The notes beneath the pieces were generated by a model. The model searched no databases and was not told the DNA's origin. It saw only the letters and a program-made list of their open reading frames with translations. 64,000 nt of DNA from JAZDFC01 sp043808235. GTDB taxonomy: Bacteria > Bacteroidota > Ignavibacteria > Ignavibacteriales > Melioribacteraceae. The translations under genes and the position numbers were made by a program. Below are positions 16,661 through 25,639 of this stretch, in pieces. The DNA lies in the NCBI GenBank assembly GCA_043808235.1, contig JAZDFC010000004.1:248001-312000 (forward strand), read 5' to 3'. Numbering within the stretch: the first letter of the stretch is position 1; every line of letters begins with the position of its first letter.

Positions 16661-17104
16661 ATGGCAAAGTTTATATATAAATTCGAACCAATAAAGAATA
16701 TCAAAAGAGTGCTTGAAAAGAAAGTACAAAAAGATATTTACTTAATAGAACTTGAGATAATAAAAACCAATCAAATGCTTGAAGGTTTGGAAAAAGAAAA
16801 GAAGTACCATAAAGAAAAAATTTTGCAGACTAAAAATTTGAAAGCATTGGATCTCAGGTTTCATTCCTATTATGAAAAGTTTATTGAAGAAAAAATTCTG
16901 ACCATAAAAAAAATTAGAGAACAATTTGAAAAGAAAAAGAAGGAAAAATTGTTGGAACTAATTCAGCGATCGAAAGAAACAAAAATCTTCGAGAAGTTAG
17001 AAGAGAAGTATAAACTTAATTTTGAAAAAGAACAGAACCGTCTCGAACAAATAGAAATTGATGATATTGCTACAAAGAAATTTATAAGGGGTCAAGCAAT
17101 ATGA
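16661..17104 (+). CDS. fliJ: Flagellar export protein FliJ
   Basis: FliJ forms the coiled-coil stalk inside the FliI ring. The 147-residue product is almost entirely charged helix, rich in Lys and Glu with heptad spacing, and lies between fliI and a MotE-like gene as in many operons. Sequence is too low in complexity for the motif alone to decide, so the call rests on size, helix character and position. Confidence 0.8.
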   Translation: MAKFIYKFEPIKNIKRVLEKKVQKDIYLIELEIIKTNQMLEGLEKEKKYHKEKILQTKNLKALDLRFHSYYEKFIEEKILTIKKIREQFEKKKKEKLLELIQRSKETKIFEKLEEKYKLNFEKEQNRLEQIEIDDIATKKFIRGQAI

Positions 17105-17703
17105 AAACGGTTTTAGTCTATTTGCTTGTCTTCCTGCTTGCGTTTATTGCTACTACCGGATTAGTAATAATATTGAACAGTCAGTATGCCAATGTTTTTA
17201 ATTTTGATTTTTCTTCTCCCACAAAAGAACAAACTATTGAAAAAGAAATTGTTCTGACAGAGGAAGATTACCAAAAACTTCAGCAGTATATCGAACAAAA
17301 TTTCAAAGAAGGAATTATCGATTCTCTCGACAGAAAATATTTTACTACTAAAGCCGATACAATTTATCAAGTATATGTTAAAGATTCCTCACTGATACAA
17401 AGCCTCGATCAGGCAAATCAGGCTAATAAGAATCTTACTATGTCCCTGCAGACTAAAAGCCAGGAAACCGATTCGATGAAAAGTAAATTGGGAAAAAAAC
17501 AAAAAGAAGAATATTTAGATTGGTTGAAGTCCACTGTTAGTCTTTACGAAGCAATGGACGTACGGAAGGCTGCTAAATTAATTTCCAATTACTCCGATAA
17601 TGAAGCCAGAGATATTATTTACTCTATGAAAAAGAAAAAAGCAGCGGAAATACTGGCGCAATTAAGTGCCGAAACAGTTCAAAGAATCACAAGGTCGAAA
17701 TAA
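17101..17703 (+). CDS. MotE-like protein with MgtE-N-type domain
   Basis: A 200-residue protein with one N-terminal membrane segment (about residues 4-26), a periplasmic region with coiled coil, and a C-terminal block, SLYEAMDVRKAAKLISNY then MKKKKAAEILAQLS, that matches the MgtE intracellular-N-type or FliG-like helical domain of MotE proteins. MotE is described as a periplasmic chaperone for the stator-associated protein MotC in rhizobia. In many phyla such genes sit between fliJ and fliK, as here. Its exact role in this lineage is unknown. Overlaps fliJ by four bases. Confidence 0.75.
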   Translation: MKTVLVYLLVFLLAFIATTGLVIILNSQYANVFNFDFSSPTKEQTIEKEIVLTEEDYQKLQQYIEQNFKEGIIDSLDRKYFTTKADTIYQVYVKDSSLIQSLDQANQANKNLTMSLQTKSQETDSMKSKLGKKQKEEYLDWLKSTVSLYEAMDVRKAAKLISNYSDNEARDIIYSMKKKKAAEILAQLSAETVQRITRSK

Positions 17704-20700
17704 TGGTATTCAATCCTCTATTTTTTAACAACAGTACCGGTTTCGAAAGTGCCATACTTAACAAACCCAATACATCTTCAGTTAATAAATTTCTTTTTTC
17801 GGACATCATTAAGATTATGGCGGATGACAACACCGAAGCAATTACAGTCGGTTCAGATACTGCCGGTTTGAAAAAGAGTGGCGTGTCATTAATCAATTCG
17901 CTCTTCACACAGCTTAAGTCCGAAACGGTTACAGCGGAAACAGAACAAACATCACTAAAGATTACGGATTTGCTGGCTATGCTTATTGATGGATATGTTC
18001 CGCGGACCGGGACACAGCAATCCAATACGGGCAATCTGGAAATGGGATTGGCTTCGAAGGATTTGAAACAATTACTCAGCAGCATTATAAAATCCGCGCA
18101 AACGTCCGGCGAACTCGTGATTAAAATAAAAAATGAGAACAAAAATATTGTCACTAACGATTCCTTGTTAAATACCGATGAATTAAAGAGTATTCTTGAT
18201 AAGGGGCAGAGCATTATTTTATCATTCGTTGGAAACAACGTGCCGTTTGAATTGACAATTAGTCCCGATGTTGGTAAATCATCGATACCAACTTTTACGT
18301 CGGGAAAATTGAATATAACCGATTCTGATACTGATGGAAAATTTTTATCTGTTGAAAAAGAAAACAGCGATTATAAAATTACATTGGAAATGAAGCCTAC
18401 CGGGACTTATTCTGATAACACGTTAAATTATAATTTTGAACAGCTGACAATGAATGATTCCGGCGTGTCTGCTTTGAGCGGAACATTTAACCAGCCGGTA
18501 AAAATGAATCAGTTCTTCGAGCACAATATAAAAAATTACAAATTCGAAAGTCTCAGTCCTGATGCTAATCTCAAAGATATTGTTGCCAAAATTGGTTTGG
18601 TGGATCCCTCTTTACAGTTAGCAGATGTAGATGAGACCGGTACCGGTTTCCCAACGGGTACTCCGATTAAGGAAGGATTGGTTACTGCTGATAATACTAA
18701 TATCTTACCAATACTTGACGCTGATAAAACCAAAACGAGTTCACTGGAAAGCGCCTCAACACCGGCTACAAATTTGAATGCGAGTAAGCCTCAAGTTACA
18801 AACAAAACTCAGTTGGATGGAATTCTCCAGCAAACAACAGGCAAAGAAACCGATTCCGTGAAAGCAGGAAATTCAGTTGATTCTCAAGCTGCGGCATCAA
18901 ATACAAAAAGTGATTTTATATTACCCGAAGAATTGAAACAATATTCCAGCGATATAACTGCAATCAAATATGTTAAGTCTCCTGAAGTTAACAATGACAA
19001 AGAAATAACTTCATTGAACAATATTTCTCAGGGAAAAAACAGCACAGCAAAAGTTATTTTGGAAGAAAAGATTAGTAGCCGGGTCGATTCTACCAATGCA
19101 ACAACCGTTGATAAGAAAACGATAGTTGCAAGCGATGCAACTAAGAATGTGGCTGAGGCAAAGCCGCCAGAAAGCAAATCAATTAAAGCTTCTGTTGAAT
19201 CGTTCAAACAGAACATTACGAATATTAAAACATCGGAAGTAAATACTGGAACAGAAAAAATAGTTGCTGAAAAAAACGAGAACCCGGCAGCAACGGACGC
19301 AAAAACTGCTGTTACTGATGAAACCGGAAAAGTTGTTACCGAGAATAAAATAGAAGTAAAATTAAGTCCGGATGTAAAAAATCAACAGACTAATTCAGGA
19401 AGCGATACTTCCTCGGTTGAAAATAAAGAAAGTGTTAAGCCGACAGCTCAAAATAAAGTCGATATTAAATTAACACCGGATAATGGAAAAGTTGAATTAA
19501 CAACAGCGAAAAATTCTACTGCTACCGGTGATTTGAAATCTGAGAATGCAGCAGCCACCGATAAAACTATTCAGCAAGATACAGTTAAAAATACTGCCGT
19601 AAATAATGCTCAAGTTAAATCGAATGTTGTTAATGAAGTAAAAACCGAACAGAAGAATTCCACTCTTAAATTAAAAATAAATCAACAGGTTAAAGCTGCA
19701 AAAACAACTATCGGTACAAATACAACTAACATAGAAAAGGCAGTTGTAGATGAATCGAATAAAAAAATTGTTGAGACTAAAACCAGCGCTTCTAATGAAG
19801 CCGACACAAAAGCAAACACTGTAAATACAAATGGCAAAATAGCCGAAAAGGCTGTTGAAACAGCGCCAAAAGTTTCTAATAACGAAGTGAAAATAACTGC
19901 TGAGGCTAAAACTTCGTCGACTGAAAAAAATGTAAAGACTGAATCCGCCGAAGTGAAAAAAGTTGTTGTGGATACTGAAAGCAAACAGAAAAACGCAAGC
20001 CAGACAAAAGCAACCGAAGAGAAAACAAATACACAGACACCAGATTCAAAAGTAAAGAGTGAAACTGCGCAATCCGGTCTTGAATCTAAACAGCCGGCAA
20101 AAGAAGAAATAAAAAATACCACAAATGCCAATCTAAAAAGCGCTGAAGTTCCTAAGGCTGAAAAAGAAATTAGCGGTAACAAAACTTCCGAAATCAAACC
20201 GGAAGCAAACGACAAACCAGCCGCAAATGTGAAAGAGAAACAAACGGCGAATGGATTACAAACTGATGGGAAAATTGAAGTTGACAAAAACCCAAAAGTA
20301 GAAAAAGTAATAGAAAAGGTAACGGAAAAAGCATCTGCAAATATTTCTTCCGGGAAGAAAAATATTGAAACCGAATCTGCAAAAACCGAAGTGACAGGTA
20401 AGAATGTAAAAACAGAGTCGGGTGAAAATGAAATTAAAAATTCGACAACCCCGGTTAAAGAGAAAATAAATATCATACCCAATACTGAAAAGAATACAAT
20501 AAAGAAAGAAACTGAAGGGCCGACAGTTTCAAATTCCTCGAACATAAAAACGGAATCTCCGGAGAAAGAAATTAAAACTTCAGTTCCGGTTAACGGTAAA
20601 GAAGAAATCAAAATCGCTGATAAGAATGTTACGCTGAAGCCGGAAAACGAAAAGACTGTTGAAAATTCTACAAAGAATATTAAGGCAGAGCAGTCTGACA

Positions 20701-22163
20701 AAACAATTAAAGCATCAATTCATACGAATGATAAAGCTGAGCCTAAGTTACAAGGTGAAAAGTCTGTTGAAAATCCTGATAAAAAGGAAGTGACTGAACA
20801 GCCTGTCGAAAAGATTAAAACAGCAGTTCCAACGAACGGCAAAGACGGTACGAAATTACAAAGTGATAAAGCTCCATTGAAAAACGGGATGGACAAAGTT
20901 GTCGAGAAACCAGGGAAAGATATTAAATCCGAACATTCGGAGACTACTATTAAAGTTGAGACTTCTAATGAAAATCAAAAAGAAGTAAAACATAATGTAG
21001 GAAAAGTAACAGCAGAACAAGTAACTGAAAAAACGGTAAAAACTCCGCTGCATCAAAACAGCAATCCGGTTACCGACGGAAAGAGTGTATCTCAACATAG
21101 TGAAAAGACAACAAGCAAGATATTTGAAACACCGGCTCCTGAAATTAAAGTTCAGAAAGAAAGTGAATTAAAAAATCCCGAACCGGCAGAAAACAATTTG
21201 AAAGCGCATTCACAAGAAAGCCCCGTAAAGGCTGACTCAAATAGGTATGAAAATTTTACTGATAAAGTAAAATCTCCGCTTCCGAAAGAATCGGTTGTTG
21301 AAGGAAAATTGAGTGTTGAAAAAGAAATCGTAAACACAGATGACGAAAAAGTGAGTTCAAAAACTGTTAAAGAAAACAACCATCCATCCACAAAGGCTGA
21401 AATCAAACATGAATTTAAAGAGGCTGTGAAATCCGACGAAACTCACGTCGCGAATGAAACAAAGAAAGTGATCAACAAAGAAAAAAGCGAAGTACAAAAC
21501 CAAACAGTAAACGTTGTTAATGAAACGTTGAAACAAGAAGTTAAAAATGAATCGACAACAGGCTCTGATGAAAACCTTAAGATAGATACCGTTAACAGTA
21601 AAGAAACAGCTACATCAAATTCATCTTTTTCTGAAAAAGAATTTCACAGTAATGATAAACAGGCAAACTCGCAGTCCCGGGAATCATCGAGAGTGTCCGA
21701 ATTCCAGGTAAAAGAAAAACAACCGTTCGAATTTATGGATAATAAACAGGCGGTAGATCGGACAGTAAAAACAACTGAAATTATGAAAGAATTCTCACGG
21801 TTTGTTGAAAAGGGAGAGAAGAATACTCTCATACTTCAGATTGAACCGGAGAACCTGGGTAAAGTAAAAATAGTTTTGGATAATTCGGACAATGTTGTTC
21901 GTGCAACGATACGAGTTGAGAATGAAGCAGTAAAAGCAGTGATTGAAAATAACCTTAGCGATCTTTACAACAAACTTGAAAAAAGCGGCATCACATTGAA
22001 TTCAGTTAATATTTCGCTTGGCGATGCAGATCAGAAACAGGCAAAATATACTTCGTCCAATAAAAAGCATTTCGCCGGTAAGAAGAAATTCAACGAAGAT
22101 GAACAAGAAGATAAATCTTCGGTTAAATCGCTTGGCTACAATACATATGAATATTTAGTGTAG
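17703..22163 (+). CDS. fliK: Giant flagellar hook-length control protein FliK
   Basis: FliK measures hook length and switches export specificity. The C-terminal hook-length domain is clear at about residues 1350-1450 (LILQIEPENLGKVKIVL, then VENEAVKAVIENNLSDL and SGITLNSVNISLGD). What is odd is size: 1486 residues against the usual 350-600. About residues 330-1340 are a Lys/Glu/Thr/Ser/Asn-rich disordered region, with degenerate repeats around 20.55-20.87 kb. I see no Cys and no Trp in the whole protein, as expected of an unfolded secreted ruler. It overlaps the previous stop by one base and flgD follows. Confidence 0.9.
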   Translation: MVFNPLFFNNSTGFESAILNKPNTSSVNKFLFSDIIKIMADDNTEAITVGSDTAGLKKSGVSLINSLFTQLKSETVTAETEQTSLKITDLLAMLIDGYVPRTGTQQSNTGNLEMGLASKDLKQLLSSIIKSAQTSGELVIKIKNENKNIVTNDSLLNTDELKSILDKGQSIILSFVGNNVPFELTISPDVGKSSIPTFTSGKLNITDSDTDGKFLSVEKENSDYKITLEMKPTGTYSDNTLNYNFEQLTMNDSGVSALSGTFNQPVKMNQFFEHNIKNYKFESLSPDANLKDIVAKIGLVDPSLQLADVDETGTGFPTGTPIKEGLVTADNTNILPILDADKTKTSSLESASTPATNLNASKPQVTNKTQLDGILQQTTGKETDSVKAGNSVDSQAAASNTKSDFILPEELKQYSSDITAIKYVKSPEVNNDKEITSLNNISQGKNSTAKVILEEKISSRVDSTNATTVDKKTIVASDATKNVAEAKPPESKSIKASVESFKQNITNIKTSEVNTGTEKIVAEKNENPAATDAKTAVTDETGKVVTENKIEVKLSPDVKNQQTNSGSDTSSVENKESVKPTAQNKVDIKLTPDNGKVELTTAKNSTATGDLKSENAAATDKTIQQDTVKNTAVNNAQVKSNVVNEVKTEQKNSTLKLKINQQVKAAKTTIGTNTTNIEKAVVDESNKKIVETKTSASNEADTKANTVNTNGKIAEKAVETAPKVSNNEVKITAEAKTSSTEKNVKTESAEVKKVVVDTESKQKNASQTKATEEKTNTQTPDSKVKSETAQSGLESKQPAKEEIKNTTNANLKSAEVPKAEKEISGNKTSEIKPEANDKPAANVKEKQTANGLQTDGKIEVDKNPKVEKVIEKVTEKASANISSGKKNIETESAKTEVTGKNVKTESGENEIKNSTTPVKEKINIIPNTEKNTIKKETEGPTVSNSSNIKTESPEKEIKTSVPVNGKEEIKIADKNVTLKPENEKTVENSTKNIKAEQSDKTIKASIHTNDKAEPKLQGEKSVENPDKKEVTEQPVEKIKTAVPTNGKDGTKLQSDKAPLKNGMDKVVEKPGKDIKSEHSETTIKVETSNENQKEVKHNVGKVTAEQVTEKTVKTPLHQNSNPVTDGKSVSQHSEKTTSKIFETPAPEIKVQKESELKNPEPAENNLKAHSQESPVKADSNRYENFTDKVKSPLPKESVVEGKLSVEKEIVNTDDEKVSSKTVKENNHPSTKAEIKHEFKEAVKSDETHVANETKKVINKEKSEVQNQTVNVVNETLKQEVKNESTTGSDENLKIDTVNSKETATSNSSFSEKEFHSNDKQANSQSRESSRVSEFQVKEKQPFEFMDNKQAVDRTVKTTEIMKEFSRFVEKGEKNTLILQIEPENLGKVKIVLDNSDNVVRATIRVENEAVKAVIENNLSDLYNKLEKSGITLNSVNISLGDADQKQAKYTSSNKKHFAGKKKFNEDEQEDKSSVKSLGYNTYEYLV

Positions 22164-22174
22164 GAGAATAGGAA

Positions 22175-22891
22175 ATGGTTGACAGTGTTTCGAATGCAGC
22201 AAGTACAGCAAATAATTATACCACAACAAGCAAAACTGATCTTGGCAAGGACGATTTTTTAAAATTGATGATAGCTCAATTAAAAAACCAGGATCCGTTA
22301 AATCCAATGGAGGGAACCGAATTCACGGCTCAACTTGCACAATTCAGTTCACTTGAACAGTTGAAAAACATGAGCGATTCATTGGAAACCAGCATCAATG
22401 CCAATTTCCAATTAACTCAGGCAGTTAATAACACTATGTCTGCAACATTAATTGGTAAAGCGGTTAAGCTGGATACTTCCACTATTCAATATAATGGTCA
22501 GGATGAAACCTATCTCGGATATACATTGCCTGCAGATGCTAAAGATGTAACTGTAAATATTTATAATGAGTCGGGTACATTAATAAAAACTATAGAAAAT
22601 GCTGATAATGATAAAGGCGACCATAAACTTTCCTGGGATTTTACCGATAATAATGGTGAAAAAATTGGTTATGGAAATTATAGGTTCGAAGTGGTAGCAA
22701 AAACAGTAAATAACGAAGACATGGTAGTAAATCAATTCAGTTATGGAATCATTGATTCTGTACGTTATACAGAGAATGGTACCATGCTTGTTATTAATAA
22801 TGTTGAATACTCGTTATCGGATGTTACTGAAATTCTAAATGTTGATGCTATGGAATCCGATAGTGATAAAGATAGCGAGGGAGGTAGATAA
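22175..22891 (+). CDS. flgD: Flagellar hook capping protein FlgD
   Basis: FlgD caps the growing hook and guides FlgE assembly. The N-terminal motif LGKDDFLKLMIAQLKNQDP, followed by LNPMEGTEFTAQLAQFSSLEQL, is the family hallmark. The C-terminal region (SWDFTDNNGEKIGYGNYRFEVVA) is the FlgD Ig-like domain. A GGAGAATAGG ribosome site precedes the ATG. Length 238 is typical. Confidence 0.95.
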   Translation: MVDSVSNAASTANNYTTTSKTDLGKDDFLKLMIAQLKNQDPLNPMEGTEFTAQLAQFSSLEQLKNMSDSLETSINANFQLTQAVNNTMSATLIGKAVKLDTSTIQYNGQDETYLGYTLPADAKDVTVNIYNESGTLIKTIENADNDKGDHKLSWDFTDNNGEKIGYGNYRFEVVAKTVNNEDMVVNQFSYGIIDSVRYTENGTMLVINNVEYSLSDVTEILNVDAMESDSDKDSEGGR

Positions 22892-23274
22892 TGGCAGAGC
22901 TTATAAACGGTATTAAAGTCCCGTTTATTCCGATAATTAGAGAAAACGACTTTGGCGTCGGCAGTAAGAAAACCGTCGGCACTGAAAGTTTCGATTCGAT
23001 CTTTAAAACAGAACTTGAGAAATTAAAATTCTCGAGTCATGCTGCCAAACGTTTGGAATCGCGCAACATTCAATTATCCGATATGGAATTAGGGCGGTTA
23101 AGAGAAGCGGTTGATAAAGCCGAATCGAAGGGCGCAAAAGATTCATTAGTAATGGTGGACAGAAATGCTTTTATAGTAAATATCCCAAACAGAACAGTTG
23201 TCACCGCATTCCAGGTTGAACAAGGCGGGGATAATGTATTTACAAATATAGACAGTGTGGTTTTCGCACAATAA
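22891..23274 (+). CDS. Flagellar operon protein (TIGR02530/flg_new family)
   Basis: A 127-residue protein found between flgD and flgE in many flagellar operons. Family features: FSSHAAKRLESRNIQLSD, VDKAESKGAKDSLVMVD, NIPNRTVVTAF and the terminal NIDSVVF. The role is not established; a part in hook assembly is inferred from conserved position. The ATG overlaps the flgD stop by one base. Confidence 0.85.
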   Translation: MAELINGIKVPFIPIIRENDFGVGSKKTVGTESFDSIFKTELEKLKFSSHAAKRLESRNIQLSDMELGRLREAVDKAESKGAKDSLVMVDRNAFIVNIPNRTVVTAFQVEQGGDNVFTNIDSVVFAQ

Positions 23275-23292
23275 ATTTTAATTTAATTAACG

Positions 23293-23346
23293 AGAGCGGG
23301 ACCTCTTGAGGACGCTCTAATCCGGCGGACTGACTGAAGCCGGATT
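23293..23346 (+). repeat. Two tandem hairpins in the flgE leader
   Basis: Hairpin 1 pairs AGAGCG (23293-23298) with CGCTCT (23313-23318), with a possible inner CCT/AGG stem. Hairpin 2 pairs AATCCGGC (23319-23326) with GCCGGATT (23339-23346) around a 12-base loop. The two are directly adjacent and end 24 bases before the flgE ribosome site. No T-run follows, so they are not simple terminators. They may act as a processing or stabilising element raising hook-protein output, or as a regulatory leader. Confidence 0.6.
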
Positions 23347-23379
23347 ATTTGAACAAACTAATTAACCTTGGAGGTTAAA

Positions 23380-25041
23380 ATGTCACTTCTAAATTCACTC
23401 TTTTCAGGCGTATCCGGTTTACGCAATCATCAAACTATGATGGACGTTATTGGTAACAATATTGCAAACGTTAATACCATAGGCTATAAAGGTTCACGTG
23501 TTACATTCAGCGATACCTTCAATCAATTTATCCGTTATGGTTCTAATCCCACAGAATCCACCGGTGGCACAAATACATTTCAGGTAGGTCTTGGTACAAA
23601 ATTAAATTCCGTTGACCGCAACTGGAATCAAGGTACATTCGAAAGATCAGGTATCACAACCGATTTAGCTTTGCAGGGTTCGGGACTATTTATTCTTGAA
23701 AGCAACGGCGAAAGATTTTACTCAAGAGCCGGCGCTTTTGTATTTGACGCGAATGGTAAACTTGTTAATCCACAAAGCGGCGCAATTGTTCAGGGTAAAG
23801 TTGCTACCGAAGACGGTACAATTCCTCCGGGAAATAATCTTGAAGATATTATGATTGATACAAATATGAGATTACCTGCCGTATCTACAACAGATATTGC
23901 TTGGGGCGGTAATTTAGATAGTACTGCAACAAGAACTGCTTCCGAAACTTATTTACAGACCGGTAATATCATTAATAGTCTTTCGGTTGGCGATACGGTT
24001 GAAGATCATAATACAATTTATAACAATAATGGAAATGCATATATTATGACGGTTACTTACGAAAAGACTGCTGCAGACACCTTCGATCTTAGTTACACAA
24101 TAAAGAATGCCGAAGCCGCAGAAGCTGACCCACCAGATATAACCGGCGGACCTCTTGAAGCTGTTTTTGATCCAACTACAGGCGAAATGCTTACGCTCGA
24201 CGGCGACGATGTAACTGATCCTGCCTGGATACCGGTTGCTATTGACGATGCAACTTTGGGACTTGATTTTAATTTTGATCCCTCTACTGTAACGCAATCT
24301 TCTAATTCAACAACATTAAGCTCCAGTGTAGATGGTAATCGTGAAGCAACAATTGTTACCGGAACCGTGTCTGTATTCGATTCTTTAGGAAATGCACATA
24401 CATTAACAATAAAATATACAAAGACATCGGACAATAACTGGAATTGGCAAGCGAGTATTCCCGAATCCTCAGGCACACTGTCCCCATATGAAGGAACCAT
24501 TTCGTTTAATTCCGATGGTTCAATAGATGCAATTTCTCCGAATCCTCCTGTTGTCTCATTCGCTCCAACCGGAGGTGCCAGCGCAACAAATATTACTCTC
24601 GACTTCGGCGAAGGATTTGAAGGTGTAACTCAAACTTCAGCAAACTCGGTTATTAGCGCGTTAAGCCAGAATGGTTCGGCTGCAGCTACTATGTCAAATG
24701 TTAATATCGATCAATATGGATATATAGTTGGTGTATTTACAAATGGTCAATCACGTCAGCTTGGACAAGTAATGGTAGCTACTTTCCCAAATCTAAATGG
24801 TTTAACAAGTATCGGCGAAAACTTGTACAGAGTATCTGCTAACTCAGGCGAACCGTATGTTGGTGATCCAGGCGAAACTACCGGAACAACAATTCAATCA
24901 GGTGCGTTGGAACAATCCAACGTTGACCTTTCGGAAGAATTTACAAGAATGATAGTATCGCAGCGTGGATTCCAGGCTAACGCCAGGGTAATTACAACAT
25001 CCGATACACTACTACAGGAAATAACAAATTTAGTTAGATAG
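23380..25041 (+). CDS. flgE: Flagellar hook protein FlgE
   Basis: FlgE is the hook subunit. The N-terminus (FSGVSGLRNHQTMMDVIGNN, then IANVNTIGYKGSRVTF) and C-terminus (SNVDLSEEFTRMIVSQRGFQ) are the axial-protein helices. At 553 residues it is longer than E. coli FlgE (402). It carries two beta modules of the FlgE D2 type, one around 24.0-24.2 kb (NGNAYIMTVTYEK) and one around 24.36-24.53 kb (VFDSLGNAHTLTIKY). GGAGG at 23370-23374 fixes the ATG at 23380. A strong terminator follows the double stop, so this gene ends the operon. Confidence 0.96.
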   Translation: MSLLNSLFSGVSGLRNHQTMMDVIGNNIANVNTIGYKGSRVTFSDTFNQFIRYGSNPTESTGGTNTFQVGLGTKLNSVDRNWNQGTFERSGITTDLALQGSGLFILESNGERFYSRAGAFVFDANGKLVNPQSGAIVQGKVATEDGTIPPGNNLEDIMIDTNMRLPAVSTTDIAWGGNLDSTATRTASETYLQTGNIINSLSVGDTVEDHNTIYNNNGNAYIMTVTYEKTAADTFDLSYTIKNAEAAEADPPDITGGPLEAVFDPTTGEMLTLDGDDVTDPAWIPVAIDDATLGLDFNFDPSTVTQSSNSTTLSSSVDGNREATIVTGTVSVFDSLGNAHTLTIKYTKTSDNNWNWQASIPESSGTLSPYEGTISFNSDGSIDAISPNPPVVSFAPTGGASATNITLDFGEGFEGVTQTSANSVISALSQNGSAAATMSNVNIDQYGYIVGVFTNGQSRQLGQVMVATFPNLNGLTSIGENLYRVSANSGEPYVGDPGETTGTTIQSGALEQSNVDLSEEFTRMIVSQRGFQANARVITTSDTLLQEITNLVR

Positions 25042-25073
25042 TAGTGATATCCTCCCTCCAAACGGATAGTTAC

Positions 25074-25107
25074 AAAAAACCGGATCCCAAAAGGATCCGG
25101 TTTTTTT
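25074..25107 (+). terminator. Strong intrinsic terminator after flgE
   Basis: ACCGGATCC (25079-25087) pairs perfectly with GGATCCGGT (25093-25101) around a five-base loop. It is preceded by an A-run and followed by seven Ts, so it can work on both strands. It closes the flgB-flgE operon. Confidence 0.92.
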
Positions 25108-25115
25108 AATAGTGT

Positions 25116-25197
25116 TCTTATTCATAATCTTAATCGTACTCTGTAGGCGCATGCAGGGAAGAAGAATAAGATTAAGAATAAGATTAAGAGCAAGATC
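25116..25197. repeat. Dispersed 17-mer copy 2 and 12-bp tandem repeats in inverted arrangement
   Basis: The 17-mer shared with 3073-3089 is at 25116-25132. Opposite in orientation, AAGAATAAGATT is repeated exactly at 25162-25173 and 25174-25185, with a diverged third unit at 25186-25197. The two halves are imperfect reverse complements, so the block could fold into a long stem with a loop near 25141-25160. Non-coding. Confidence 0.6.
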
Positions 25198-25211
25198 AAG
25201 ATTTTAATGTA

Positions 25212-25281
25212 CCGTTCCTACGGAACCTGGTTTGTGTGGGCGTTATATCTATGCTATAAATATTTTGTCTCTACGAGACAA
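25212..25281. repeat. Pair of REP-like palindromes with TAC loops
   Basis: GTTCC-TAC-GGAAC at 25214-25226 and TTGTCTC-TAC-GAGACAA at 25265-25281 share one plan: a short perfect stem closed by the loop TAC before a G. Palindromes of this 'CTACG' type occur as dispersed intergenic elements in several FCB-group genomes, which I recall in general terms only. Their role is unknown. Confidence 0.5.
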
Positions 25282-25577
25282 GCGTGGCGTATTCGAACGC
25301 AGCCCACAGAATTATTTTCCTAAATCTCGCCTGTCTTTTTCTTTTTCTTGTTTTTGATCTTATTCTTATTATCACTCAGTTACAGCTTATTTTAGAACGA
25401 AACAGAATGACTAAAACTCACAACTCATTACTGTTCTCTGCTATCTGCCAACTGCAATCTGCCTGCTGTATAATTCTCCACATATCATCAATTGCATAAT
25501 ATTAGCCAGACTCCACAAAGACAAATAAATCAACCGGCATTTTTATCAAAAATTCCAATCTTTTTATCGAAATAAAA
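25282..25577. other. Intergenic region before the fliL promoter, probably non-coding
   Basis: About 300 bases of low-complexity sequence. There is a further CTTATTCTTATT-type run near 25360 and CTGC/ATCTGC-rich repeats near 25440-25470. A 71-codon frame at 25284-25499 lacks a ribosome site and has repeat-derived composition, so I do not call it a gene. Confidence 0.5.
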
Positions 25578-25593
25578 TGGCATATCTATTGAA
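25578..25593 (+). promoter_or_regulatory. Predicted sigma-54 promoter of the fliL operon
   Basis: TGGCATATCTATTGAA keeps TGGCA at -24 and TTG at -12 with correct spacing; the only loss at a key position is A for C in the -12 GC. It lies 46 bases before fliL, at the same relative position as the element before flgB. Confidence 0.6.
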
Positions 25594-25639
25594 ATAAAAC
25601 TGGTGATAAAAAAATGAAAATTAATTAACAGAGGAAAAA

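Noticed and set aside
19682..20701. Long open frame of 339 codons on the minus strand inside fliK
   Set aside because: It lies opposite a low-complexity Lys/Glu/Thr-rich coding region, whose complement is naturally free of stops and rich in Phe/Ser/Val. No ribosome site or family match.
23319..23346. Second flgE-leader hairpin as an intrinsic terminator
   Set aside because: No T-run follows and flgE would be cut off from its operon; listed instead as a structural element.
25162..25197. Short tandem repeats as a possible CRISPR remnant
   Set aside because: Units are 12 bases with no spacers and no cas genes in the window.
25284..25499. 71-codon frame in the intergenic region before fliL
   Set aside because: No ribosome site, repeat-derived composition and overlap with a palindrome; looks like chance.
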